From assembly GCA_023418755.1 (NCBI GenBank), contig JAEZZE010000071.1:1-18597 (forward strand): 18,597 nt of DNA, read 5' to 3'. The notes under the pieces were generated by a model. The model was not told the DNA's origin. It worked only from the letters and a program-made list of their open reading frames with translations, and ran no database searches. The position numbers and the translations under genes are program-made. This stretch comes from Bacillota bacterium. Lineage in GTDB: Bacteria; Bacillota; Bacilli; Paenibacillales; Paenibacillaceae. This document shows, piece by piece, positions 7,250 through 14,533 of this stretch; positions within the stretch are counted from its first letter, which is position 1, and each line of letters begins with the position of its first letter.

Positions 7250-8621
7250 GATACGCACCTCCGAAAGGTTGTTCCCCGTTCCGCTGCGGATAAGGGTCGT
7301 CCAGCAAACGACGCCAGCGGAACGTTCCGTCCAGCGTCTGGTACAGTTGAAGCAGCGCGGAGGCGATGCCCGCGGAGCCGTGCATATACCCTTTGTTCAA
7401 CGTAATGTTGTCCGGCTCCAGCCGGGTTTCCGCAAGGGGCCAGGCAATCGCGCCGTTGCCTGCTTCTTCGGCTTCCCCGAGCAGCACTTTGGCGCAGCGG
7501 CTCGCCGCTTCGAGATAATGCCGGTCGCCGAACGCAGCGAATAGCGCAAGCTGGAACTGCAAAATCGCAGCCGTGCCGCAGCAGACGCAAGTGTTGTTCC
7601 AGTAGCCGGAAGATTGCGTTTCCGGGGCGCCGAGACCGAGAATGCCCTTGCTCATGTCCTCGACCGCGCGCTTGTATCCGGCATCCCCCGTCAGGCGATA
7701 GAGCTGATAAAACAGTTTGGAGGTTCCTCCCGCTCCGTGGCAGGCGCCCAAATAAAAAGTATTGTCTGACGGATCGTCCGTCAGCGGCACAAGCGCCCCC
7801 TCCTTCAGCGGCACGGATATCGCGTTCAGATAGTCCGCCGCCGACCGGGCGGAAGCGAGGAAATCCTCGTCCCCGGTATGCGCGTGAAATACCGCCATCG
7901 CGTATCCGATGCCGGAAGTGCCGATGACGAAATTGGGAAAGCTGTGCGGATAATTGGGAGGCTTGATCGCCCACGCTTTTCCGCCCCTTGCGCTGGGGGT
8001 CTGATTCTTTACGATGGTTTTGGCGGCGGCAACGGCCAGCGATCGCCATTGCGCTTCGTTCAGCGCAACGGAGATCCTTAGCAGCAGGAGGGCGATCCCG
8101 GAATCGCCCAGAGCGAAATAGGGCAGCCCGGTCCAACTCACATCGTCTTCCTTCCGTTCGGCGGACAAGGCCAAATGCCCGGCGATTTCCCGCAAGGCGA
8201 TCTGGGCGTCGGAGTCTTGCGTTTCTTCATAATAAGCCAACAGCGCAACGGCGGTGCTGCCCACTCCCGAATTGACATTCAACTCGTAACTTTTCGCTGT
8301 CGGGTTTCCTATTCGCAATTGGCTCCGCCAGTGCCGGCCAATATAACGGAAGCCTTGCTGCGCGATTCGCAAATCGTCGCCGTTCCGGGTGGATTTGTAC
8401 CGCATCAAATAAAAATAGGCAAGACCCGCGGCGCCGTTCTCAAATCCCAGGTCGGGATCAGTATCGGCGGACGAGTCGATCCAGTAGCAGCCGTCGGAGT
8501 CGGACACGCGAAACCGCTCCATGTACCGGTGCGCTTGTTCAACCGCCGCAAGCAAATCGGACGTTTCCGCCCGCTCGGCGGTTGCAAAGGATTTTCCGTT
8601 GGCATGCGTGTGGTCTCTCAT
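7233..8621 (-). CDS. LanC-like (lanthionine synthetase C-like) protein
   Basis: This 462-aa protein has the LanC seven-repeat alpha-toroid pattern. Glycine-rich turns recur at GFENGAAG (59-66), NSGVGS (118), LGDSGIA (171), IGTSGIG (233), LGACHGAGG (291), VCCGTAA (346) and YMHGSAGI (412). LanC enzymes use a zinc held by Cys, Cys and His to add cysteine thiols to dehydro-amino acids. Here Cys294 of ACHG matches the first ligand and Cys347 of CCG the second, but the usual following His is Cys348. The start is the ATG at 8621 (TGAGGTG ribosome binding site, 7 nt spacing), 11 nt after the ATPase stop. Its end overlaps the amidohydrolase start. No LanA precursor, LanB or LanM is in the window. It therefore probably acts on an imported compound or is a LanCL-like glutathione/cysteine adding enzyme. 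Another toroid enzyme of the same fold is possible. Confidence 0.82.
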   Translation of the reverse strand: MRDHTHANGKSFATAERAETSDLLAAVEQAHRYMERFRVSDSDGCYWIDSSADTDPDLGFENGAAGLAYFYLMRYKSTRNGDDLRIAQQGFRYIGRHWRSQLRIGNPTAKSYELNVNSGVGSTAVALLAYYEETQDSDAQIALREIAGHLALSAERKEDDVSWTGLPYFALGDSGIALLLLRISVALNEAQWRSLAVAAAKTIVKNQTPSARGGKAWAIKPPNYPHSFPNFVIGTSGIGYAMAVFHAHTGDEDFLASARSAADYLNAISVPLKEGALVPLTDDPSDNTFYLGACHGAGGTSKLFYQLYRLTGDAGYKRAVEDMSKGILGLGAPETQSSGYWNNTCVCCGTAAILQFQLALFAAFGDRHYLEAASRCAKVLLGEAEEAGNGAIAWPLAETRLEPDNITLNKGYMHGSAGIASALLQLYQTLDGTFRWRRLLDDPYPQRNGEQPFGGAYHAFAH

Positions 8622-8632
8622 TCGGCAACACC

Positions 8633-9385
8633 TCAAATGTTGAATTCTATCGGCTCCAAAATTCTGCGCAAAAACTGCCGTGTTCGTTCTTCCTTGGGGC
8701 GAACGAGCACTTCGTCCGGCGTGCCCTGCTCCACAATGATACCGCCGTCCATATAAATGACTTTGGAAGCGACATCGCGGGCAAACGAGATTTCATGCGT
8801 GACGATGATCATCGTAATGCCTTCTTTGGCAATCTTCTTGATCAGCGCGAGCGTCTCGCCGATCAATTCCGGATCCAAAGCCGATGTCGGCTCGTCGAAC
8901 AGAATCACTTCCGGGTTCAGCGCCACCGCCCGGGCGATGCCGACGCGCTGCTGCTGTCCGCCCGAAAGCTGGGACGGATAATAGTCATTCCGGTTGGACA
9001 GGCCCACTTTGGCCAGCGCGTTCCGGGCGATGGCCGCCGCTTCCGCTTTCGGCATCTTTCTCCCGACGATCAAGCCCTCGGTCACGTTCTCCAGGGCGGT
9101 TTTATTGATGAACAGGTTGTGGTTCTGAAAAACGAAAGCCGTTTTTTTGCGAAGCGCCTGAATATCCCGCTTTTTCGCTTTGCCGAACGCGACGGTTTGA
9201 TTTCCAATCGTTAGCGTGCCTTCTTCCGCGTTTTCCAGAAAACAGACGCATCTCAGCAGCGTCGTTTTGCCCGAGCCGCTGGCGCCGAGAATGACGACAA
9301 CCTCGCCTTCATCGACATGAACGTCCACGCCACTCAGAATCTTATTTTTCCCGAACGATTTATGCAGATTGGCAATGCTGATCAC
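8633..9385 (-). CDS. Polar amino-acid ABC transporter ATP-binding protein (GlnQ/TcyC-like)
   Basis: This 250-aa ATPase energises the importer encoded by the two upstream permease genes. It has Walker A GASGSGKT (34-41), the Q-loop FVFQNHNLF, the ABC signature LSGGQQQ (140-146), Walker B VILFDEPTSALDP and the switch His in IVTHE. The length and the FQNHNLF loop are typical of the amino-acid (PAAT) family. The start is a GTG whose GTGA overlaps the stop of the preceding permease, with an AGGAG ribosome binding site 9 nt upstream, so coupling is likely. Best guess for substrate is a cystine-like or other polar amino-acid derivative; it cannot be decided from this subunit. Confidence 0.95.
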   Translation of the reverse strand: MISIANLHKSFGKNKILSGVDVHVDEGEVVVILGASGSGKTTLLRCVCFLENAEEGTLTIGNQTVAFGKAKKRDIQALRKKTAFVFQNHNLFINKTALENVTEGLIVGRKMPKAEAAAIARNALAKVGLSNRNDYYPSQLSGGQQQRVGIARAVALNPEVILFDEPTSALDPELIGETLALIKKIAKEGITMIIVTHEISFARDVASKVIYMDGGIIVEQGTPDEVLVRPKEERTRQFLRRILEPIEFNI

Positions 9386-10089
9386 GCGGCTTCACTCCTG
9401 TACTTTCCGATCTTCTTTTCCAACGCTTTGCCCAGTAACTCGATGCCGGCACTCATTCCCCAATACACGAGGGCGGCGGCTAAATACGCTTCAAAGTAGC
9501 TGAAGTAGAGGTTGGCGTATTTTAACGCGCCGTTCAGCACATCGACGACACCGATCAGAATCACAAGGGACGTCGACTTCATCAGCGCAATGACGATTCC
9601 CGTCAGGGAAGGCACGAACACTAGCATCATCTGCGGAAACACGATACGCCGGAAAGTCTGGAAAAAAGTTAATCCGACGGTATAGCCGGCTTCGTATTGA
9701 CCTTTATCGACCGACATTAGCGAACCGCGTATATATTCGCTCATATGGGCAATCGCGGGCAAAGAGAGAGCAAAAATGCCGACATAAACACGGCTTACAT
9801 CCCGCACGGTCACGGTCAAATGCAGAAATTTTGCAACGCTGTCGAAATGCGTGACAAACAGGATGCTCGATACGACCAGAATCAGGTTGATCGGGATCGC
9901 CTTGAAAGCGACGACAAAAGCGTCGGCCGCGTGCGAAACGACCGGAACGCGGTAAGTCCGCAGGGCGGCGATAAGAACTCCGAACACGAGGCCGATCGCG
10001 ACAACCGCCAGCGTCAGCAGCAGGGTGACGTGAATATAAGAGAGGGCGCTTTTGAAGGCGGCGACAATAAATTCCGGTTTGATATTCAT
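9382..10089 (-). CDS. Amino-acid ABC transporter permease (second)
   Basis: This 235-aa membrane protein of the HisMQ/GlnP type has about five membrane helices and the EAA loop QYEAGYTVGLTFFQTFRRI, which contacts the ATPase. The start is ATG 10089, in an ATGA overlap with the stop of the first permease and with a GCGGAGGG ribosome binding site. An ATG 60 nt upstream lies inside the preceding gene and lacks support. It is the partner of the neighbouring paralogous permease; the two probably form a heterodimer. Confidence 0.94.
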   Translation of the reverse strand: MNIKPEFIVAAFKSALSYIHVTLLLTLAVVAIGLVFGVLIAALRTYRVPVVSHAADAFVVAFKAIPINLILVVSSILFVTHFDSVAKFLHLTVTVRDVSRVYVGIFALSLPAIAHMSEYIRGSLMSVDKGQYEAGYTVGLTFFQTFRRIVFPQMMLVFVPSLTGIVIALMKSTSLVILIGVVDVLNGALKYANLYFSYFEAYLAAALVYWGMSAGIELLGKALEKKIGKYRSEAA

Positions 10090-10799
10090 GTCGGTCCCTC
10101 CGCCGGGTTCCTCCCATAGTTCATTTTCCGGATCAACAAGGAGATGCATTTCTCCAGCACAACGCTGGCAGCGACAAAAATGATCGCGGCGTCCGCATAA
10201 CCTTCCAGCGAATGGTACGAGCTGTAGCTGATGACGGTGACCATGCCCATCATATCGATAATGCCAAGCAAATAGGCGAGCGCGGTTGCCGGCAGCATCC
10301 CGACGACCATCGCGCCGAGCCCCGGCAACAGAACCCGAAAGGCTTGCGGCAGCACAATCCGGCGAAAGGTTTGCAAGCCGGTCAGCCCGACCATGCTGCC
10401 GGCTTCCGTCTGGCCGCGGGGAACGGACAGAATGGCCGCGAGAATATGTTCCGCCAGATAGGCGCTCTCGTTAATGCCGTACGCCAGAAACACAAAGATC
10501 AGCTTGTTCCAGCCAGATACGAGGTTGCTGCCGAACAGGGCGTTCGAAAGCAGAGGAATGCCGTAATAAACGAGAAAGATTTGAATCAGAATCGGCGTCC
10601 CTCTGAAAAATGAAATATAAATGCCGGCCAATTGATGCAGCACGGGCAGCTTTTTAAGCCGAATGACCGCAAGCACGGTTCCCAAGACAAGCGCCAATGC
10701 GGTCGAAGCCGCGACGATGTACAGCGAAACCGGAAACTTGGATAGGATTTTGGGAAAATAGTCGATCATTCGTTCCAAGGAGAAAAAATCGTCGTTCAT
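10086..10799 (-). CDS. Amino-acid ABC transporter permease (first)
   Basis: This 237-aa inner-membrane permease is paralogous to the following gene. It has the EAA motif QTEAGSMVGLTGLQTFRRI and the N-terminal PVSLYIVAASTALALVLG helix typical of the HisM family. Its ATG overlaps the TGA of the binding-protein gene (ATGA), and its own TGA overlaps the next ATG, so three consecutive junctions are coupled. The order of binding protein, permease, permease and ATPase resembles cystine and S-compound importers of Bacillus (the TcyJKLMN type). That is a resemblance of layout only. Confidence 0.94.
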   Translation of the reverse strand: MNDDFFSLERMIDYFPKILSKFPVSLYIVAASTALALVLGTVLAVIRLKKLPVLHQLAGIYISFFRGTPILIQIFLVYYGIPLLSNALFGSNLVSGWNKLIFVFLAYGINESAYLAEHILAAILSVPRGQTEAGSMVGLTGLQTFRRIVLPQAFRVLLPGLGAMVVGMLPATALAYLLGIIDMMGMVTVISYSSYHSLEGYADAAIIFVAASVVLEKCISLLIRKMNYGRNPAEGPT

Positions 10800-11668
10800 A
10801 GCGGCTTGACCGTGACGTCGATGCCTAAAATCTCCTGAGATAGCTTGCTGAGCGTTCCGTCCTCCAGCAGCTTGTTGATCGCAGCATCCACTTCTTGCTG
10901 CAGAGATTCACTGCCATAGTTGTATAACAGATAAGTGCCGTTTTTCTTGGCGGGATCGTAAAACAAATTGTCGCCGGTTACATCGAAAGCGTCTTGTCCA
11001 TAGGCTTCGAGCAGAGCTTTGTCGTTCAGCTTTTCTCCGAACAGCCCATCAACCGCTCCGCTCTGCAGATTGGCGAGCTGCTGTTCGACCGTTCCGGAAT
11101 CCCAGACGATATCGATCGGATTGTCCGGATGCGTTTCGTTGTACTTTTCCACGTGACTGGTCAGGGAAACGCCGGGCGCGAGCGCAATTTTCAGGCCGCC
11201 CAGATCCTCTTCGCTGCTGACGACAATCCCTGAACCCTTCTTGACCTTGAGCGTGTAACCTGTGTTCTCGTGATGGCTGGCCTCGCCCAGGAGGTATTTT
11301 TGCGCGCGTTCTTCCGTCCAACTGGCGTGGATGGACAGCATATCGAAGGCTTTGGTATCAAGCCCGACGAAGGCAGCTTGGAAATCGGTGATCGGTTCGT
11401 ATTTGAACACATACTGCGGCAAGGTTTCGTCGATTTTGACCAGCGTTTCATAATCGTATCCTTGCCAATTCCCCTTCTCATCCATCACGCTAATTTTCGG
11501 AATACCGTTGACGAGGCCGACAGTAAGTGTCTCGGGTTCGGCATTCGCGCTTGCTGGGCTGGATGTGCCGGATTTGTTGCTGTCTTCGGACAAATTGCCG
11601 CTATTGCCGCAAGCGGCGACGGCAAGCGCCAGTGTAAGTGCAAGAGCAAGCCAAATCAATCTTTTCAT
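10796..11668 (-). CDS. Amino-acid ABC transporter substrate-binding lipoprotein
   Basis: This 290-aa extracellular lipoprotein belongs to the family 3 solute-binding proteins. The signal peptide MKRLIWLALALTLALAVAAC ends in lipobox V-A-A-C (Cys20). The mature part has LTVGLVNGIPKISVMDEKGN, then WQGYDYETLVKID, then FDMLSIHASWTEERAQKY, then LANLQSGAVDGLFGE, matching the two-lobed family 3 fold. The usual Asp/Arg pair that grips the amino group and carboxylate is not obvious, so the ligand may be unusual. The start is the ATG at 11668, preceded by GGTGGAGGAACC; the frame opens 45 nt earlier without a better ribosome binding site. It is the first gene of the six-gene operon. Confidence 0.94.
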   Translation of the reverse strand: MKRLIWLALALTLALAVAACGNSGNLSEDSNKSGTSSPASANAEPETLTVGLVNGIPKISVMDEKGNWQGYDYETLVKIDETLPQYVFKYEPITDFQAAFVGLDTKAFDMLSIHASWTEERAQKYLLGEASHHENTGYTLKVKKGSGIVVSSEEDLGGLKIALAPGVSLTSHVEKYNETHPDNPIDIVWDSGTVEQQLANLQSGAVDGLFGEKLNDKALLEAYGQDAFDVTGDNLFYDPAKKNGTYLLYNYGSESLQQEVDAAINKLLEDGTLSKLSQEILGIDVTVKPL

Positions 11669-11787
11669 CTTCGGTTCCTCCACCTGTCGTTTGTTATTAA
11701 ACTTAGTGTTCAAATCATATTACTCGGTTTTAGAATACGCCGACATCCTCTCGCATGAGCTCATAACGATTTGCGATTCTAGAAATC

Positions 11788-11816
11788 ATGATATTACCGA
11801 GAACAAATGAAGTAAA
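11788..11816 (-). promoter_or_regulatory. Promoter of the transporter/LanC-like operon
   Basis: On the minus strand there is a -35 TTTACT (11811-11816), a 17-nt spacer, and a -10 TATCAT (11788-11793). The spacer ends in CTCGGTAA. The same -35 and the same CGGTAATAT run into the -10 occur before the NmrA gene, suggesting shared control. It leaves a leader of about 110 nt before the binding-protein ATG. That leader contains the palindrome ATGAGCTCAT (11755-11764) and no riboswitch I recognise. Confidence 0.55.
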
Positions 11817-11835
11817 TACCAAAATAAATAAAAAC

Positions 11836-11849
11836 ATTACCCAGGTAAT
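11836..11849. promoter_or_regulatory. Palindromic operator candidate between the divergent genes
   Basis: ATTACCCAGGTAAT is an inverted repeat (ATTACC-CA-GGTAAT) lying 20 bp upstream of the operon's -35 and about 28 bp upstream of the TetR gene's -10. It fits TTAC-N4-GTAA, also found inside the NmrA promoter. It is a likely binding site for the adjacent TetR-family protein (inference). Confidence 0.5.
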
Positions 11850-11852
11850 ACA

Positions 11853-11882
11853 TTAGTGTTTCTCCGTTAAATGATTTATAAT
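11853..11882 (+). promoter_or_regulatory. Candidate promoter of the TetR-family gene
   Basis: A perfect -10 TATAAT lies at 11877-11882, 18 nt upstream of the first possible start codon. The -35 is weak (TTAGTG at 11853-11858, 18-nt spacer), suggesting modest expression, with the palindrome at 11836-11849 just upstream. Confidence 0.45.
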
Positions 11883-11899
11883 AAAGGCAAAGGAGTTGG

Positions 11900-12484
11900 G
11901 TGCAACTGATGAGTGTGAGAGGCGCAACCAAAGAAGCCATTTTGTCCACAAGCATCAACTTGTTTAATCAATACGGCTTCGAGCAGGTCACGATCAATCA
12001 GATTTGCCAGGAAATCAATGTGACCAAAACCGCGTTCTACTACCATTTCAAATCCAAGGACGAGTTGATTTCCGAGGTTTTCTCGATTGACAATATCGTT
12101 TCTAACGACGATTTGTTGAACATCCTCACCGTGACCGATATTGCCGATCAAGTCATGAAAACGATGGGGATTTATGTGAAGCATATGGTTCGATTGGGCG
12201 TGGAAATGACAAAGGAAAATTACAGGGTTCATTTGCGCAATCAGATCCTTCCGCTGGATAAGAGCAAATCGCCGCTGCTGAGCGATATTATTCCGACGCT
12301 GATTCAACGGGCCAAAGATGAGGGGCAAATCCGCAATCCGGCAAGCGCCGAAGATTTGCTGGAATCGATGTGCAACCTTGCCAATGGAGTTATTTTGAAG
12401 TGGGCCGTCGAGGGCGGCAGCTTCGACGTGCTGGAAGAAACCCGCAAACGGTTTGAAATATTGCTGGTCGTGAACAGAGAATAA
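11900..12484 (+). CDS. TetR-family transcriptional regulator
   Basis: This regulator of ~192 aa has an N-terminal TetR helix-turn-helix: AILSTSINLFNQYGFEQVTI, then QICQEINVTKTAFYYHFKSK, then DELISEVF. The C-terminal ~140 residues form a ligand-binding and dimer domain with no recognisable subfamily (NGVILKWAVEGGS near the end). AAGGAG (11890-11895) lies 4 nt before a GTG at 11900 and 13 nt before an in-frame ATG at 11909, so the start is ambiguous by three codons. It diverges from the six-gene operon and is followed by its own terminator and the NmrA gene. It probably represses both neighbours and itself, released by a ligand linked to the transported compound (inference). Confidence 0.93.
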   Translation: MQLMSVRGATKEAILSTSINLFNQYGFEQVTINQICQEINVTKTAFYYHFKSKDELISEVFSIDNIVSNDDLLNILTVTDIADQVMKTMGIYVKHMVRLGVEMTKENYRVHLRNQILPLDKSKSPLLSDIIPTLIQRAKDEGQIRNPASAEDLLESMCNLANGVILKWAVEGGSFDVLEETRKRFEILLVVNRE

Positions 12485-12515
12485 AGTTGTAATTGGAGTG
12501 CCTGTGGAATGCCTG

Positions 12516-12543
12516 ACGCGCCGCTCAAGGGGGCGCGTTTTTT
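12516..12543 (+). terminator. Intrinsic terminator after the TetR-family gene
   Basis: ACGCGCC (12516-12522) and GGCGCGT (12532-12538) form a GC-rich 7-bp stem with a 9-nt loop, followed by a run of six Ts. It separates the TetR transcript from the NmrA gene, which has its own promoter. Confidence 0.85.
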
Positions 12544-12573
12544 GTCGTTCTTATCGGCCGATGCAAAATTATA

Positions 12574-12614
12574 TTTACCACGATATTTACTTATATTTAC
12601 TACGGTAATATAAT
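12574..12614 (+). promoter_or_regulatory. Promoter with embedded operator for the NmrA-like gene
   Basis: The -35 is TTTACT (12586-12591), the spacer 17 nt, and the -10 TATAAT (12609-12614). The near-palindrome TTTACTACGGTAAT (12596-12609) fills the spacer and touches the -10, a classic repressor position. A degenerate copy, TTTACCACGATATT, lies at 12574-12587, exactly 22 bp or about two helical turns upstream. The motif matches the TTAC-N4-GTAA site near the TetR gene. Confidence 0.6.
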
Positions 12615-12649
12615 AGGGGCATTCGTTCATCCAGAAGGAGAGATATCGC

Positions 12650-13567
12650 ATGGCAATCGACGAATCAAGGACAATTTTGGTCATAGGTGGCACAGGCACG
12701 CAAGGCGGCCGTGTCGCACGCGAATTGCTGAAGCACGGTCATCACGTGCGGGTTCTGACCCGCAGCCCGGAGTCTGCCTCGGCCAAGGCGATCGCGGCCC
12801 TCGGTGCGGAGTTAATCCGTGGGGATATGGCCGATCCAGCGTCGCTGGAACCGGCGATGGAACATGTATCGGCGATTTTTTCGGTGCAGTACGCCGACCC
12901 TTACGATCAGACGGTCGAGCCGCGCAACGCCGCAAACATGGTGCAGGCAGCAAGAAAAGCCGGCGTCGGGCAAGTCGTCCACACCTCCGTCGCCGGCAGC
13001 AATCTGTTTCCAAGGTGGGATAAATACAAGTATTTGACGCAAACCTGGGAGAACAAATATGCCATCGAGGAACTAATCCGCCAGGGCGGCTTCCGATATT
13101 GGACGATTTTGCACCCCTGTTGGTTTATGGAAAATTTTTTATCGCCTCTCGCGGCGTTTATGGCGCCGGAACTGAAGAACGGGGTGTTGTTCGGCACACT
13201 TAAGGGATCTACCCCGTTAAAGATGAATTCCGGGGAGGATACGGCCAGATTCGCCCGCGCCGCTTTCGAAAACCCGCCGAAGTTTCATGGCCAGGACATC
13301 AATATTGCCAGCGACGAGCTGTCCATGACGGAAATCGCGCGGGCGCTGAGCCGCGTGCTGAACAAAAAAGTAATTTTCGAATCCGTAAGCGCAGAGGAAA
13401 CTCGGAAGCGAGGCATGCTGGAGGGGACGCTTTATTTTATGGAATGGCTGGAAAGCGTGCCCGGCTACGGCTTTGATATTCAGGAAACAAGGCAATACGG
13501 GGTTGAATTGATCTCCTTCTCGGAGTGGGCGGCGGAAAACAAGGAACGGTTTGAATTGATCGAATAA
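12650..13567 (+). CDS. NmrA-family NAD(P)-binding protein (atypical short-chain reductase-like)
   Basis: This 305-aa cytosolic protein has an N-terminal Rossmann fold: TILVIGGTGTQGGRVA (the GxxGxxG of NmrA/HSCARG proteins, residues 9-24), a second strand ending HVRVLTRSPES with arginines suited to the NADP phosphate, and GDMADPASLEPAM. The usual Tyr-x-x-x-Lys short-chain dehydrogenase pair is not clearly in place, as in NmrA redox sensors, though related proteins include quinone reductases (QorB type). The start is the ATG at 12650, with AAGGAG 9 nt upstream. It is transcribed from its own operator-bearing promoter and is probably co-controlled with the transporter operon by the TetR protein. 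Whether it is an enzyme or an NADP sensor is unresolved. Confidence 0.9.
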   Translation: MAIDESRTILVIGGTGTQGGRVARELLKHGHHVRVLTRSPESASAKAIAALGAELIRGDMADPASLEPAMEHVSAIFSVQYADPYDQTVEPRNAANMVQAARKAGVGQVVHTSVAGSNLFPRWDKYKYLTQTWENKYAIEELIRQGGFRYWTILHPCWFMENFLSPLAAFMAPELKNGVLFGTLKGSTPLKMNSGEDTARFARAAFENPPKFHGQDINIASDELSMTEIARALSRVLNKKVIFESVSAEETRKRGMLEGTLYFMEWLESVPGYGFDIQETRQYGVELISFSEWAAENKERFELIE

Positions 13568-13579
13568 CAAGCACCTGCA

Positions 13580-13636
13580 CGGGAGGAAACCGACACCTGC
13601 CACAGACGAAGCGGGCCGTGTCACGGAATCCTCCCG
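13580..13636. terminator. Long imperfect hairpin between convergent genes
   Basis: CGGGAGGA (13580-13587) pairs with TCCTCCCG (13629-13636). After a symmetric AA/AA internal loop, CCG pairs with CGG, and after a 2-nt bulge ACAC pairs with GTGT, around a 21-nt loop. It lies between the NmrA stop and the convergent AraC stop, so a two-way transcription barrier is likely, although no T-run follows on either side. Confidence 0.5.
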
Positions 13637-13666
13637 GCAGATTTTCTCCCTCGAGATGGACGAATT

Positions 13667-14380
13667 CTACTTGTTTTTTTCTCTCAGCAAGCCGGAGGAA
13701 ATATTTTTTCGCGCTTTAAACAACCGGCTGAAATAATACGGATCGCTGTAGCCTACATGTTCAGCCGCTTCACGCACGGTGTAGAAACCGCTTGAGAGCA
13801 TGTCATAGGCGATATCCATCCGTGTCTGGATCAAATAATGCATAGGGCTTGTTCCCGTGAAGCGTTGAAATAATCTGGAGAAGTATTTGGGCCGGTATCC
13901 GCTCATTTCAGCCAATTGCGTCAGCGTCAATGGTTCCATGTAATGTTGGCGAATAAACCCAACCATTCGCTCCGGCTCTGACTGCGGGATGCGTTGATCG
14001 CTCCTGCGAGTCGAAGCCAGCAAATAGTTGATGATCTGATAAAACTTCGTTTTTTTCTCCAGCTGAGCCCATCCATTCGGCAATGAAGCTGATTTTTGCA
14101 ATTCTCCAAGCCATTGCAGCAGCATCCCATTCGGTTCGAAATGCAATTCCGTCAAAGCGCTTAACGGATGAATCTGTATTTCTTCATAGGCAATGTCGGA
14201 CCGTTCCGGCTTGAATGCCGCCGGCACGTAATGGATCAGAGCATATTCAAAATCCGATGCGCCAACCCGAACCTCCAGATGCATATGAAATCCCCCGATC
14301 ATCGCACGACCGGGCGTCAGATCTACGATCCTCGTATGACCATGACAATCTGTAAAGTGAAAAGCCGCTTCTCCTCGCAA
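13667..14380 (-). CDS. AraC-family transcriptional regulator (5' end doubtful)
   Basis: The C-terminal ~100 residues form the double helix-turn-helix of AraC proteins: TLTQLAEMSGYRPKYFSRLF, then TGTSPMHYLIQTRMDIAYDM, then TVREAAEHVGYSDPYYFSRL. The N-terminal part (RGEAAFHFTD, then DLTPGRAMIGGFHMH) looks like the beta-rich effector domain. The only in-frame start is TTG at 14380 without a ribosome binding site, and homology-like sequence continues upstream of it (RNALIVPL) until a stop. A different frame further up reads DFALERLRKLVLFLEDD and then PLIWTNN, which would join smoothly after a one-base correction near 14398-14408. So the gene may be 5'-frameshifted and inactive. It has no target gene obviously linked to it. 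Confidence 0.72.
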   Translation of the reverse strand: MRGEAAFHFTDCHGHTRIVDLTPGRAMIGGFHMHLEVRVGASDFEYALIHYVPAAFKPERSDIAYEEIQIHPLSALTELHFEPNGMLLQWLGELQKSASLPNGWAQLEKKTKFYQIINYLLASTRRSDQRIPQSEPERMVGFIRQHYMEPLTLTQLAEMSGYRPKYFSRLFQRFTGTSPMHYLIQTRMDIAYDMLSSGFYTVREAAEHVGYSDPYYFSRLFKARKNISSGLLREKNK

Positions 14381-14504
14381 CGGAACAATTAGCGCATTTC
14401 TTGTTGTTCGTCCATATTAACGGTGACGGATCATCTTCCAAAAATAGCACCAACTTTCGAAGCCGTTCAAGCGCAAAATCCGGCCATATTTTTCATATTC
14501 AATG

Positions 14505-14533
14505 TAGCCATACTCACCGTAATTGTGTATAGT
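14505..14533 (+). promoter_or_regulatory. Candidate promoter of the GPP34/MerR-like operon
   Basis: The -35 is TAGCCA (14505-14510, 4 of 6 matches to consensus), the spacer 17 nt, and the -10 TATAGT (14528-14533). Transcription would start within the heptamer repeats that follow. It overlaps the possible 5' extension of the divergent AraC gene. Confidence 0.45.

Noticed and set aside
6557..7405. 282-codon plus-strand open frame over the amidohydrolase and the LanC-like gene end
   Set aside because: It is antisense to two recognised genes and rich in Arg/Gly/His from GC-rich complement; no domain is visible.
7159..8136. 325-codon minus-strand open frame overlapping the LanC-like gene
   Set aside because: It is a shifted reading of the LanC-like gene with arginine-rich, low-complexity composition; the in-frame LanC repeats decide the true frame.
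7233..8621. Lanthipeptide biosynthetic cluster
   Set aside because: No precursor peptide with Ser/Thr/Cys-rich core, no LanB/LanM dehydratase and no LanT exporter are in the window; the transporter is an importer with a binding lipoprotein.
11669..11790. Riboswitch (S-box or T-box) in the leader of the transporter operon
   Set aside because: No specifier stem, T-box sequence or SAM-binding core can be seen, and there is no terminator before the ATG.
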